Assembly (NCBI GenBank): GCA_016839245.1
Contig: JAEOUN010000061.1
Location: 1 to 16,272, forward strand
Source of the DNA: Candidatus Thorarchaeota archaeon
GTDB taxonomy: Archaea > Asgardarchaeota > Thorarchaeia > Thorarchaeales > Thorarchaeaceae
Length of the DNA: 16,272 bases
Direction of reading: 5' to 3'
Position numbers and translations under genes: made by a program. The notes beneath the pieces were generated by a model, which ran no database searches, was not told the DNA's origin, and saw only the letters and a list, made by a program, of their open reading frames with translations. Positions within the stretch are counted from its first letter, which is position 1. Every line of letters starts with the position of its first letter. Positions 6,897 through 14,378 of this stretch are shown here, piece after piece.

Positions 6897-7739
6897 TTGA
6901 GCGAAGAGTATGACGTGAAAACACTAATCCAGTATATGTCTGCCATTGCTCTGGCACTGTTTTATTTAATCTACATGCCTTGGACATATCTGTCCGTAGC
7001 GATGCTAGCAACGACTATGTCTGGGTGGATTTGGGTCTATTACTTTACACTTGTAATCGGTCTTCTCTTTCCAATGTATTATGCTATTGGAAAGGACAAT
7101 ATGGCTTGGTTCTGTCTAGGCCTTGCCTTAATATTGAACTCCATACTATGGTTGATTGCCCCATTAGGTGGAATTACCTATGAGGCTGTTGCAGCAGTCA
7201 TGATTCTCATTGTTGGTGTTCTATTCTTTATAGGACCCTTCCTTGAATCACGAATGGGCAACTGGGATCTCATCAAGAATGTATTCCACTTTTTGATAGG
7301 CTTACTTCTTGTGCTAGCTATAGCTTTCTATGCAGAATTTGACATCAATGCAATGATTGGAGCCGACAGCGCTAATCACATCATGCCACAATTCATCTTT
7401 ATGGGTGGAGCAATCATGATTGCGTTTGCTGTATGTCTCATGATATACGGTCTCTTTAACATCTTCAAGATGTACCTTGGCGAAAAGATTGGTGGCTATT
7501 TTGGGGATCTTGCTAAGATTTTCTATATGTTGATGGTGCTTGTATTCCTACTAGGAATCCTCTACAATGGAACTGCTTACGCAGGAACAAGTACAGCTTG
7601 GACGTATGCTATTGGAACATCTGCATCCCTTGACTTCTTCCATGGTCTCTGGGCTCTTGGAAGTTCGAATCTTGGAGCTATTCTATTAATTATCTTGTTC
7701 ATCTATGGTATGGGTAAGATAGCAAAGAAGTTCGAGTAG
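6897..7739 (+). CDS. Eight-helix integral membrane protein, unknown function
   Basis: A 280-residue protein with about eight hydrophobic segments (roughly 12-36, 42-62, 70-90, 96-114, 127-146, 165-188, 206-224 and 256-272). There are few charges in the helices, and a basic end (GKIAKKFE). No transporter or enzyme motif is recognised. I place the start at TTG 6897, because AAAGGAG ends nine bases before it and the TATA box predicts a start of transcription near 6860. A GTG at 6864 would add 11 residues, encoded by the tetraloop hairpin and the ribosome site, which seems unlikely. The gene stands alone with its own promoter and a hairpin terminator, implying independent regulation. Membrane location is secure; function is not. 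Confidence 0.8.
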   Translation: MSEEYDVKTLIQYMSAIALALFYLIYMPWTYLSVAMLATTMSGWIWVYYFTLVIGLLFPMYYAIGKDNMAWFCLGLALILNSILWLIAPLGGITYEAVAAVMILIVGVLFFIGPFLESRMGNWDLIKNVFHFLIGLLLVLAIAFYAEFDINAMIGADSANHIMPQFIFMGGAIMIAFAVCLMIYGLFNIFKMYLGEKIGGYFGDLAKIFYMLMVLVFLLGILYNGTAYAGTSTAWTYAIGTSASLDFFHGLWALGSSNLGAILLIILFIYGMGKIAKKFE

Positions 7740-7757
7740 ACGGGTTATTCTGATAAA

Positions 7758-7792
7758 GGAGTGGGATTTTTCCCCTCCTCATCTCTTTTTTT
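7758..7792 (+). terminator. Hairpin plus T-run terminator
   Basis: GGAG-T-GGGA pairs with TCCC-CTCC around a TTTT loop with one bulged T, followed by TCATC and a run of seven or eight T residues. It begins 19 bases after the stop of the membrane gene ending at 7739. Confidence 0.75.
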
Positions 7793-7834
7793 GCATCTCT
7801 CATTTCATTGTATTGCACAGTCTTATAGTTCTTC

Positions 7835-8137
7835 ATGCATAGTTTCGCATGGAGAATGCATGCCATGAAAGACTTGAGTGAACAAAGAATTCGTGCTAAA
7901 GAGTTTCCTTCCGGATCTAATGAGATATGTACTTCATTGTCTTTTCAGTCCATCACACGGAGATTTCTCTCATCATCAAAGAGCAGTGAGATCTTCTGTC
8001 CTTCATGCGGAACTCGTCTTAATTTCCATAGTGGTTTAGAATGGGTAGGACCCGACTCATTCACATGTACAACATGCAATCAGCTCCTCAACATCTCGCT
8101 AATTCGGAGAGCACTTCGTGACCTTGGTGTTGAATAA
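7835..8137 (+). CDS. Small zinc-ribbon protein, unknown function
   Basis: A protein of up to 100 residues. The C-terminal half holds a zinc ribbon, CPSCG (C55, C58) and CTTC (C78, C81), spaced CX2C-X19-CX2C, followed by a short helix ending RRALRDLGVE. The N-terminal half is Ser/Arg-rich and looks less ordered. Several in-frame ATG codons compete: 7835, 7856 and 7865 (MKDLSEQ). The last gives a more natural N-terminus, but no ribosome site settles the choice. Such ribbons commonly bind nucleic acid or proteins; no more specific role can be given. It is the only gene between terminators at 7758 and 8215. Confidence 0.65.
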   Translation: MHSFAWRMHAMKDLSEQRIRAKEFPSGSNEICTSLSFQSITRRFLSSSKSSEIFCPSCGTRLNFHSGLEWVGPDSFTCTTCNQLLNISLIRRALRDLGVE

Positions 8138-8214
8138 GCGACCTATTCAATTGCGCTCTATGATGTCTTCCTCTAGGCTCAACGCTTTAAATTAGAATAG
8201 ATAAAAGAAGAAGA

Positions 8215-8238
8215 ATTCCGGAGCAGGTGCCCCGGAAT
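8215..8238 (-). terminator. Hairpin terminator in the convergent gap
   Basis: ATTCCGGAGC and GCCCCGGAAT pair at nine of ten positions around an AGGT loop. On the minus strand it is followed by a pyrimidine-rich tract (CTTCTTCTTTTATC). It begins 12 bases past the stop of the minus-strand gene ending at 8251 and probably serves that gene. Confidence 0.65.
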
Positions 8239-8250
8239 AATGTCATTAGA

Positions 8251-8811
8251 CTAATCTTGGTATCCTTTCATGTAGCCTTCTCGTTGGTTCCATTTCTCTT
8301 CGAGGCGCTGCATGATGGTCCACATACGATATGTGTAGTTCCATGCTTCATCAAACTTACCTTGGTTCATCTGATCCTGGAACTCTTCTACAACATCATT
8401 AATCTCACCAATATCATCAATGAGTACTGAGTCAAACTCGTACATCTTGTCGAGTTCACCCTCATTGATTTTTTCTTTAGAGCCCCACGCCGCATAGCCA
8501 TAGTCGGCATAACGGATAGCGCTCTCAATCTTGTCGGTTAGATTAAGCATCCTATCGAAGGTCTCCCAAGTCTTGCTGAGATTGTAGTCTACAACCATCA
8601 TCTGCAATTTCTCTAAGTCCTGCTTCACAAGACGAAGCTGGTCCGCTAAGAATTCACGGAGGACCTTGTCTGCGGCACGGCGTTCATTTTTCTCTTGATA
8701 CCCATGCCAGCCTGGAATATAGTGAGTGATCTTTCCAAAGATACCTCCCTTAATGTCCTTGGCTGCCTTCTTTCTGATTCGCTTGGCAATTGGGTCTGTT
8801 ACTTTACCCAT
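8251..8811 (-). CDS. Helical protein with IPGWHGYQEK motif
   Basis: A 186-residue, highly charged, largely helical protein with no membrane segment. The N-terminus is strongly basic (KRIRKKAAKDIKGG, residues 10-23). The motif IPGWHGYQEKNERRAADKVLR (32-52) leads into long amphipathic helices with coiled-coil character. The C-terminal half holds YGYAAWGS and YEFDSVLIDD. From memory, bacterial proteins with an IPGYRGYREKE.RR.AD motif share this plan and can occur near SPFH/zinc-ribbon genes; I cannot confirm that here. The start is ATG 8811 with AGGAG 11 bases before. A TATA-like AAGTATATTT (8877-8886) and a dyad (8836-8865) precede it, suggesting regulation. A scaffold or membrane-surface role is inference only. 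Confidence 0.75.
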   Translation of the reverse strand: MGKVTDPIAKRIRKKAAKDIKGGIFGKITHYIPGWHGYQEKNERRAADKVLREFLADQLRLVKQDLEKLQMMVVDYNLSKTWETFDRMLNLTDKIESAIRYADYGYAAWGSKEKINEGELDKMYEFDSVLIDDIGEINDVVEEFQDQMNQGKFDEAWNYTYRMWTIMQRLEEKWNQREGYMKGYQD

Positions 8812-8835
8812 GCTATTATTTCTCCTGAAGTATTT

Positions 8836-8865
8836 TCAACTCGATAGTATCACAACTAGAGTTGA
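8836..8865 (-). promoter_or_regulatory. Operator-like dyad over the predicted transcript start
   Basis: TCAACTC (8836-8842) and GAGTTGA (8859-8865) form a perfect 7-bp inverted repeat with 16 bases between. The TATA-like box for the minus-strand gene (AAGTATATTT, about 8877-8886) puts the transcript start near 8855, inside the dyad. This is a classic repressor position. Confidence 0.4.
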
Positions 8866-8978
8866 CCTAACTGGGAAATATACTTGAGTCCTTTTAAAAC
8901 ATGTTACAGGATAATCCATGAAGGAGAAATGAATATTATAGGCAAGAAAGAGGGACAGAATAGCCCGGAAGGTCGCCC

Positions 8979-8986
8979 TTAAATAT
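8979..8986 (+). promoter_or_regulatory. TATA box of the M3 peptidase gene
   Basis: TTAAATAT is centred about 26 bases before the ATG at 9008, so transcription should begin at or next to the start codon. The mRNA is therefore predicted to be leaderless, and no ribosome site is visible. Confidence 0.6.
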
Positions 8987-9007
8987 CAAAGATTTAATCG
9001 AAGCACT

Positions 9008-10981
9008 ATGTCGGACGAAGGGGTAATCCGGAAAATAGACTGGACAATTGAACCTGAGAAGATTCAGTCACTCACGGATGAATATATTGAAAATACACGA
9101 AAGAAGATCGACCAAATTGCTAAGGTCCCTGAAGGAGAGGAAGACATTCAGACTCTACTTGATTTTGAGGAGTCAACAAGCGTACTAGCTGAGATGGTCA
9201 GTCCATTCAACTTTATGAAATATGTTTCAACAAGTAGAGAGCAGAGAGATGCATGTGATGATGTAGAGAAAAAGGTCTTGAAATTCTTTAACGAGGTTGG
9301 TAGTCGAAAAGACATCTATGATGTACTCAGACGGCTTGAAGCAATATCAACATCCTTCAATCCTGAAGAAAAAATGCTATTGAAACGAACACTTGATGAT
9401 TTTGTGCATAATGGCGCAGCTCTTGATGATGATGATCGAAAAGAATTCCTTGAGATATCCAACAACATCACAGTACTAGAATCTGACTACAACAGAGTTC
9501 TTAATGAAATAACCACAACTGTTCCCTGTACTAAAGAGGAACTGGAGGGAGTCCCTCCTGATGTGTATGAAAATTTGGAGCGGGATGGTGACTACTACAA
9601 ACTGACACTAGATTATCCCGTCTTTATACCTATTCGGTCATTTGCAAAGAATCCTGAAACCCGAAAGAAGATGACACTTGAATATCTAAAGCGTGGTGGA
9701 AAAGAGAATACTGAACGTCTATCTGATACTCTTGCATTACGAGACCGAAAGGCAAAGTTGGCCGGGTTCACTAATTTTGCAGATTACAATATTAGCATAA
9801 AGATGGCTAAGAATTCAAAACGTGTTCTCGATTTCATGAATGATCTAAAGACCAAACTCTCTCCATTAGCTGAGAAAGAACTCAAGGTAATGAAAGAATT
9901 GAAGGCTGCTGAACTAGGCTTGAATCTTGAATCTGTCAATATTGAGCTGTGGGACTTGTTCTATTACCACGAGATGCTTATGAGAGAAAAATACTCAGTC
10001 GATCAAAATGAAATAAAGAAATACTTCCCAATGGAACGTGTCGTTGCTGGAGTTTTGCAGGTCTATCAAACTGTGCTCGATCTCAAGTTTGTCGAGATTG
10101 AATCGCTCAATGTCTGGAGTGAAGATGTTAAGGCTTTCAAAGTCATTGACAATGTATCTGGCGAGACAAAGGGTCTATTCTATCTTGACCTTTATCCTCG
10201 AGAAGGGAAATTCAAACATTATGCAGTGTTTGGTATTCTTAACCGTCGAGTCAAGGATAAGCAGACTTTTCTCCCGATTGCATCTATGGTGGCCAATTTT
10301 CAAAAGCCGTCAGCGACTCAACCATCATTATTAACTCATGATGAAGTTGAAACGTTCTTTCATGAGTTTGGTCATCTTATGCATTGCATCTCGAATAGCG
10401 CAAGTTATGCAAGCTTTGGTCTTGATGGTGTTCTTCCTGATTTCATTGAGACCCCCTCTATGATGTTTGAAAATTGGGCATGGAAGGAAGAGGTTCTCTC
10501 TTTACTCTCCGGACATTACGAAGATCCAGATAAGAAGTTGCCATCTGAGTTGTTGAAGAAGATGATTGCTGGGAAATTGCTTGATGTGGGTCTCCTCCAG
10601 CTTAGACAGGTGTTCTTTTCGCTCATTGATATCTATTTCCATACAAGGAGTATAGAAGACCCTAATAGTGATTGGACAGAATCTGCCAAGGATATTACAA
10701 AAATTAGCAATCCTGATGGCACATACCCTGTAGCGTCAATGGCTCATTACATGAGCGGCTATGAGGCAGGATACTATGGATATCTATGGTCTAAAGTCTA
10801 TGCAGAGGACATCTTTACAAAATTCGAGAAGAATGGATACATGGATAGTAAAACTGGCTATGAGTATCGAACAAAGATTCTTGCACCTGGAGGAAGTCGT
10901 GATCCTGATGATATGGTGCGTGATTTTCTTGGTCGAGAATCAAATAGTGATGCCTTCTTGAAGTCATTAGGAATTGATTAG
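9008..10981 (+). CDS. M3 family metallopeptidase (thimet oligopeptidase-like)
   Basis: A 657-residue cytoplasmic zinc peptidase that should cut short peptides. The active site is HEFGHLMH (H452, E453, H456), and the third zinc ligand is E481 in PDFIETPSMM, exactly 29 residues after the first His as in thimet oligopeptidase. Downstream, MFENWAWKEEVL and AHYMSGYEAGYYGYLWSKVY carry the His and Tyr residues that bind substrate in that family. Length and these motifs match the M3A branch (thimet oligopeptidase, Dcp) better than PepF (M3B), which is usually near 600 residues. The N-terminal two thirds are helical, as expected for the channel-forming domains. ATG at 9008 is leaderless, with TTAAATAT 26 bases upstream. 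It is convergent with the SAM synthetase and shares a hairpin terminator. A role in peptide recycling is inferred from the family. Confidence 0.95.
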   Translation: MSDEGVIRKIDWTIEPEKIQSLTDEYIENTRKKIDQIAKVPEGEEDIQTLLDFEESTSVLAEMVSPFNFMKYVSTSREQRDACDDVEKKVLKFFNEVGSRKDIYDVLRRLEAISTSFNPEEKMLLKRTLDDFVHNGAALDDDDRKEFLEISNNITVLESDYNRVLNEITTTVPCTKEELEGVPPDVYENLERDGDYYKLTLDYPVFIPIRSFAKNPETRKKMTLEYLKRGGKENTERLSDTLALRDRKAKLAGFTNFADYNISIKMAKNSKRVLDFMNDLKTKLSPLAEKELKVMKELKAAELGLNLESVNIELWDLFYYHEMLMREKYSVDQNEIKKYFPMERVVAGVLQVYQTVLDLKFVEIESLNVWSEDVKAFKVIDNVSGETKGLFYLDLYPREGKFKHYAVFGILNRRVKDKQTFLPIASMVANFQKPSATQPSLLTHDEVETFFHEFGHLMHCISNSASYASFGLDGVLPDFIETPSMMFENWAWKEEVLSLLSGHYEDPDKKLPSELLKKMIAGKLLDVGLLQLRQVFFSLIDIYFHTRSIEDPNSDWTESAKDITKISNPDGTYPVASMAHYMSGYEAGYYGYLWSKVYAEDIFTKFEKNGYMDSKTGYEYRTKILAPGGSRDPDDMVRDFLGRESNSDAFLKSLGID

Positions 10982-10996
10982 AAAAAAGAGAAATGT

Positions 10997-11024
10997 TGTA
11001 GGGTCGTGCAAAAGTGACCCTACA
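10997..11024. terminator. Bidirectional hairpin terminator between convergent genes
   Basis: TGTAGGGTC and GACCCTACA form a perfect 9-bp stem with a 10-base loop. It lies 15 bases after the M3 peptidase stop and 18 bases after the SAM synthetase stop on the other strand, so it can serve both. Downstream on plus is TTCTTGTTTTG; on minus TTTCTCTTTTTTC. Confidence 0.75.
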
Positions 11025-11042
11025 CATGATTCTTGTTTTGAA

Positions 11043-12242
11043 TTACCAAAGTTGATATTGCCTATTAACGAAACCTTCCCAGACTCTAGGAAGCTTGGCA
11101 ATAACCTCATCTGTGATTGATTCAACGGAGTTCTTCACTTCATTGAGGTTGCAATCACCAAAAATCTCTACATTTACTGCCTTTGGTTCTGTGATTGGAG
11201 CTCCAATCTGGCTTACTAGATAGCAATAGACTTGTGATAGATCTGGGTGTTCCTTGTAGACGCGTTCTACTATTTCACGGGCTGCTACATTGTAAGTCTT
11301 ACCAACATGTGAAACTGGATTCTTCCCGGCTGCTGCCTCAAGTGTCATTGGTCGATAGGGAGTGATCAATCCATTTGCACGGTTCCCTCTTCCGACCTGA
11401 CCATCGTCACCATGCTCTGCTGATGTACCAGTTACAGTGAGGTAGAATAGGTTATCATCCGGACTATCCGCAGTATTGACACTTACTTCAGTTTCCATGT
11501 CAGTAATCTTTACTGCAAGATCTGAAACCAGGTCTTTGATTCCTTCCATAACATTAGCATATTCGTTCTTGTCTTTTGTTTCGCTTGAGATGATTGCTGC
11601 GGCAACTTGAACGTGAATCTTATCATCAATACGAGTTCCCATGATTTTGATGTCTTCACCGATTTGCGGCCATTGCTTCTTTACTTTCTCACTATTCAAC
11701 AACTGCTCAGATTCAAGAGTAATTAACTCGGTTGGTGATAATGGTGCATAACCAACTCCAAAACTTGTATCGTTTGCTCGAGGAATCCCTCTCTCAAGAT
11801 CAAAATTTCCTACAAGGTCTGTACTTCCAGCTCTAATCTTGTAGTCAATGATAACATCAGAATTTACATCGAGATGAGGAAGGTCCTTGCTTAACCATTC
11901 ACGAGTGTGCTCCACAGCGAATTTTCCCACTGGAACCTGACGTTCATAGTCCTTGTCAACAACATCGACCGCACGCCCACTCATGAGAATATATATGGGC
12001 TCAATAACATCACCGCCGCCAAATTTAGCATTTGACTGACCTCCCACAAGTAGTACCTTGTCTACATTGTGATGTTGCACTTGGTCAAAGACTTCCATGT
12101 AGTATTTGCTTAGTCTCACTGAGAGTTCCTCAGCCGCCTTATCACATAGGGTGTCTGGATGTCCTTTCCCTTTTCTCTCTACAATTTCAACTTCTAATTG
12201 ATCGACTGACGGTCCCACGCCGCGTGTTACTCTAAGATTCAT
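11043..12242 (-). CDS. mat: Archaeal-type S-adenosylmethionine synthetase
   Basis: A 399-residue methionine adenosyltransferase that makes SAM from methionine and ATP. It is of the archaeal family (COG1812), which shares little sequence with bacterial or eukaryotic MetK. Recognisable motifs in order are ERKGKGHPDTLCD, HHNVDKVLLVGG, AGSTDLVGNFDL, ANDTSFGVGYAPLS, GEDIKIMGTR, TGTSAEHGDDGQVGRGNRAN and AAAGKNPVSHVGKTYN. Length is normal for the family (about 400). I choose ATG 12242 (MNLRVTRG), which fits archaeal homologues; a TTG at 12251 would add three residues. Upstream, TCTTAAAAGC (minus, about 12282-12291) is a possible TATA box. It is divergent from an HTH-CBS regulator whose promoter region contains repeated TTGGTAATT-like motifs, one of them (TTGGTCATT) overlapping this gene's start. 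That suggests, but does not prove, regulation by the neighbour. Confidence 0.97.
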   Translation of the reverse strand: MNLRVTRGVGPSVDQLEVEIVERKGKGHPDTLCDKAAEELSVRLSKYYMEVFDQVQHHNVDKVLLVGGQSNAKFGGGDVIEPIYILMSGRAVDVVDKDYERQVPVGKFAVEHTREWLSKDLPHLDVNSDVIIDYKIRAGSTDLVGNFDLERGIPRANDTSFGVGYAPLSPTELITLESEQLLNSEKVKKQWPQIGEDIKIMGTRIDDKIHVQVAAAIISSETKDKNEYANVMEGIKDLVSDLAVKITDMETEVSVNTADSPDDNLFYLTVTGTSAEHGDDGQVGRGNRANGLITPYRPMTLEAAAGKNPVSHVGKTYNVAAREIVERVYKEHPDLSQVYCYLVSQIGAPITEPKAVNVEIFGDCNLNEVKNSVESITDEVIAKLPRVWEGFVNRQYQLW

Positions 12243-12298
12243 AATGACCAACTCGTCTTTCTATCGGGCGGATTAATTGCTGCTTTTAAGACTTATCA

Positions 12299-12399
12299 TT
12301 GGTAATTCTCATAGATAATAATACCAAAGATATTTATTCCTAATAGTAATAACATTAATTGATTACCAACTACCTTTTGCTGAATCTGAGTTGGTAATT
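12299..12399. promoter_or_regulatory. TTGGTAATT-like motif cluster in the mat / HTH-CBS divergent promoter
   Basis: Four copies lie between the two genes. TTGGTAATT (12299-12307, plus) and AATACCAA (minus copy, ending 12327) form an inverted pair. ATTACCAAC (12362-12370) and GTTGGTAAT (12390-12398) form a perfect 9-bp inverted repeat with 19 bases between, ending nine bases before the regulator's ATG. A fifth, one-mismatch copy (TTGGTCATT, 12243-12251 minus) abuts the mat start. TATTTATT (about 12331-12338) is a likely TATA box for the regulator. Operator function is inferred. Confidence 0.6.
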
Positions 12400-12406
12400 T
12401 CAAATC

Positions 12407-12955
12407 ATGAATGTGATGAGTGTAATGATATCATCTGAAAGTCTTCAAAAGATTCGTAAGGAAGTAGGAATAACTCAGACCGAGTTAGCAATCGAGGTGG
12501 GCGTATCACAATCCTATATTGCAAGGCTTGAACGTGGATCGTTGGATCCCAAACTTTCAATCGTAAACAAAATCATTGCAGTGTTGACGAGTCGGAGAAA
12601 AAGGACTTGTGCAGATATAATGACAAAGAATCCTGTTACAATAGATGCAAGAGATCCAGCATTTCTAGCCGTCGAATTGATGCAGCGCCATAATTATTCA
12701 CAGATACCAGTTCTTCGTGGGACTCAGATGATTGGGATGGTCACAGAGAGAGATATTATTAGAAATCTTGGTCATGATATGAATGAGCTCTCAGTCCAAG
12801 CTGTTATGAATCCAGAAGGGATTCCCATGATTGATGAAACAGCACCTGTTGATGTCATTGTTCCTCTATTTCAGACTTATCAGGCGATTCTTGTCCACAA
12901 TCAAGGTCGTATTCGAGGAATCATTACAAGATCTGATTTACTCAAGCTCACTTGA
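12407..12955 (+). CDS. XRE-type HTH regulator with two CBS domains
   Basis: A 182-residue transcription factor. Residues about 12-62 are an XRE/Cro-type helix-turn-helix (TQTELAIEVGVSQSYIARLERG). Two CBS motifs follow, about 71-125 (MTKNPVTIDARDP, then IGMVTERDIIRNL) and 132-182 (VMNPEGIPMIDE, then RGIITRSDLLKL). This pairing is COG3620-like and is common in archaea. CBS pairs typically bind adenosine-containing ligands such as AMP, ATP, SAM or MTA; which one applies here is unknown. The gene is divergent from SAM synthetase, and the motif cluster between them includes an inverted repeat immediately before this start, so autoregulation is likely. ATG 12407 is the first of three in-frame ATGs; 12425 (MISSESL) is also plausible. 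Confidence 0.93.
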   Translation: MNVMSVMISSESLQKIRKEVGITQTELAIEVGVSQSYIARLERGSLDPKLSIVNKIIAVLTSRRKRTCADIMTKNPVTIDARDPAFLAVELMQRHNYSQIPVLRGTQMIGMVTERDIIRNLGHDMNELSVQAVMNPEGIPMIDETAPVDVIVPLFQTYQAILVHNQGRIRGIITRSDLLKLT

Positions 12956-13078
12956 TATGCAGTGTGAGAAATTAACTAAAATAATTATTTAATCGAAAGT
13001 AAAATTTTAAGATTTGTGCCCCCGCAGAATCAGTTATATGGTCTGAAAATAAAATTCCTATCGGAGTAGAACTGCGAT

Positions 13079-13735
13079 TTGACACAGTACTTGGAATCTC
13101 TGGATGATCTCCGTGAGGGTCTCGATACATTTGTTGACAAGTGGTCAAATATTCAACGCAAGTCCGCAAAAGCCATACAAGCCGTTACAAACACAATCAT
13201 GCAAATTGAGCATCTTGATGGACCACTTGGTAAGTTGGATGGATTTCAAAATATTCGAGAGAATTCCAAAGGCATTCTACTTGTTAATTTGTACGATCGG
13301 CTTGTTCCTGCATTAGAGACTTCGATTAGAGAATTCACAAAACTAATGCATATGTATGAAAATATCAGGCATACTGCATCAACCATACAGACTCTTACTG
13401 AGACCATGCGTAGTGATATTTCTGAATCTCCCGAGCTTGAAGATCTTGTCGGATTTCTTGATCTCATCATAATCAGCATCCGTGATATTCTAAATATGTA
13501 TGAATCGGAATTTCTTGTAAAATTGACAATCTTTCGGGATTTCGAAGAAGGAGCCATCGAGATTGGTGTTGTTACAAATTACCTAACAATTTGGATGGTT
13601 GAACCTAATATAGAAGCAAGTGCAAGAGATAAACTCCTGAAGGACTTGGATGAACATATCGAGCTGCTTCGAGATGTCTTTGCTGGAAAGACTGGTCTTA
13701 GGATTCCTGATACCTATAAAAAGGTGCAATTGTAG
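13079..13735 (+). CDS. Helical cytoplasmic protein, unknown function
   Basis: A 218-residue protein with no recognised domain. It is predicted nearly all helical: long amphipathic helices (about 5-50, 70-110, 118-145 and 180-205) with regular Leu/Ile spacing. There is no signal peptide, membrane segment or metal motif. Only TTG at 13079 can start this frame, because an in-frame TAG lies at 13067-13069; CGGAG sits about 12 bases upstream. It lies 123 bases after the HTH-CBS gene and 79 bases before the DUF308-like gene on the same strand. Each gap has AT-rich TATA-like sequence, so separate promoters are likely. A structural or signalling adaptor role would be guesswork. Confidence 0.7.
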   Translation: MTQYLESLDDLREGLDTFVDKWSNIQRKSAKAIQAVTNTIMQIEHLDGPLGKLDGFQNIRENSKGILLVNLYDRLVPALETSIREFTKLMHMYENIRHTASTIQTLTETMRSDISESPELEDLVGFLDLIIISIRDILNMYESEFLVKLTIFRDFEEGAIEIGVVTNYLTIWMVEPNIEASARDKLLKDLDEHIELLRDVFAGKTGLRIPDTYKKVQL

Positions 13736-13814
13736 ATCTATCTCTCTAAATTTTAAGCCAAAATATTATGATACGACCGAAAGAGATAACTAACGTAAAA
13801 AGAAACCGTTCTCT

Positions 13815-14369
13815 ATGAGTGACTCTAGTTATCCCAATTGGATTAGATTACTTGATGATGCAACAGGATTTATCGTAATTTGTGTAGCATTAGCTGCTGT
13901 CCTTGAATCTGCTTTCAGCTTTACTTTTGCACTGGAGATTCTCTCCATTGGATTACTTCTCACAGGAATTGCTTGGGTTGTTTGGGGCATTTACATAATG
14001 AAATCAAAAACATATGCTAGAGTCTTTATGATTGTTACAGGTATCTCGGCCATTGCCTTTGCCCTCGTAGATTTTCTACTCTTCTCATTTCCACCCAAAT
14101 TTCTTATTCTCTTTCCTGCTGCAGGTATGATATTAGTCGGACTCTCACGACTTGTGTTGGGTTTTCTTGTTGGAGATATTCCTCTTTGGATTCAAATGCT
14201 TCAGGTTCTTGCAGGCATTCTCACTTTGAACCTTGCAGCTTTTGTGTTCGTATTTGCCAATATTGATTTTATTTCGTTATTGATCTTCATTGTAATCTCT
14301 TTCATTGCAAATGGCCTTGTACGAATTATCGTAGGTCGTTCTGATGTTCGAGATCAATGTATTCAATAA
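13815..14369 (+). CDS. DUF308/HdeD-like six-helix membrane protein
   Basis: A 184-residue protein with six hydrophobic segments (about 16-34, 37-62, 68-91, 96-118, 125-148 and 151-174). They are arranged as internally similar helix hairpins with small-residue turns such as LSIGLLLTGIAWVVWG and AAGMILVGLSRLVLG. This matches the short-repeat DUF308 (HdeD) family, known in bacteria for an acid-stress membrane protein; the archaeal role is unknown. The start ATG 13815 gives MSDSSYPNWIRLLDD. AAATATTATG near 13761-13770 could be its TATA box. It is convergent with the P-type ATPase, separated by 50 bases that hold a hairpin. Family assignment is by pattern and could be a look-alike. Confidence 0.7.
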   Translation: MSDSSYPNWIRLLDDATGFIVICVALAAVLESAFSFTFALEILSIGLLLTGIAWVVWGIYIMKSKTYARVFMIVTGISAIAFALVDFLLFSFPPKFLILFPAAGMILVGLSRLVLGFLVGDIPLWIQMLQVLAGILTLNLAAFVFVFANIDFISLLIFIVISFIANGLVRIIVGRSDVRDQCIQ

Positions 14370-14378
14370 GTTGACTAA

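Noticed and set aside
8227..8430. A 67-residue hydrophobic plus-strand frame
   Set aside because: It lies antisense to the 3' end of the helical protein gene and starts in its terminator hairpin.
12979..12990. A 12-base palindrome AAATAATTATTT after the HTH-CBS gene
   Set aside because: All A/T, no G-C stem and no clear T run; such palindromes are expected by chance in AT-rich intergenic DNA.
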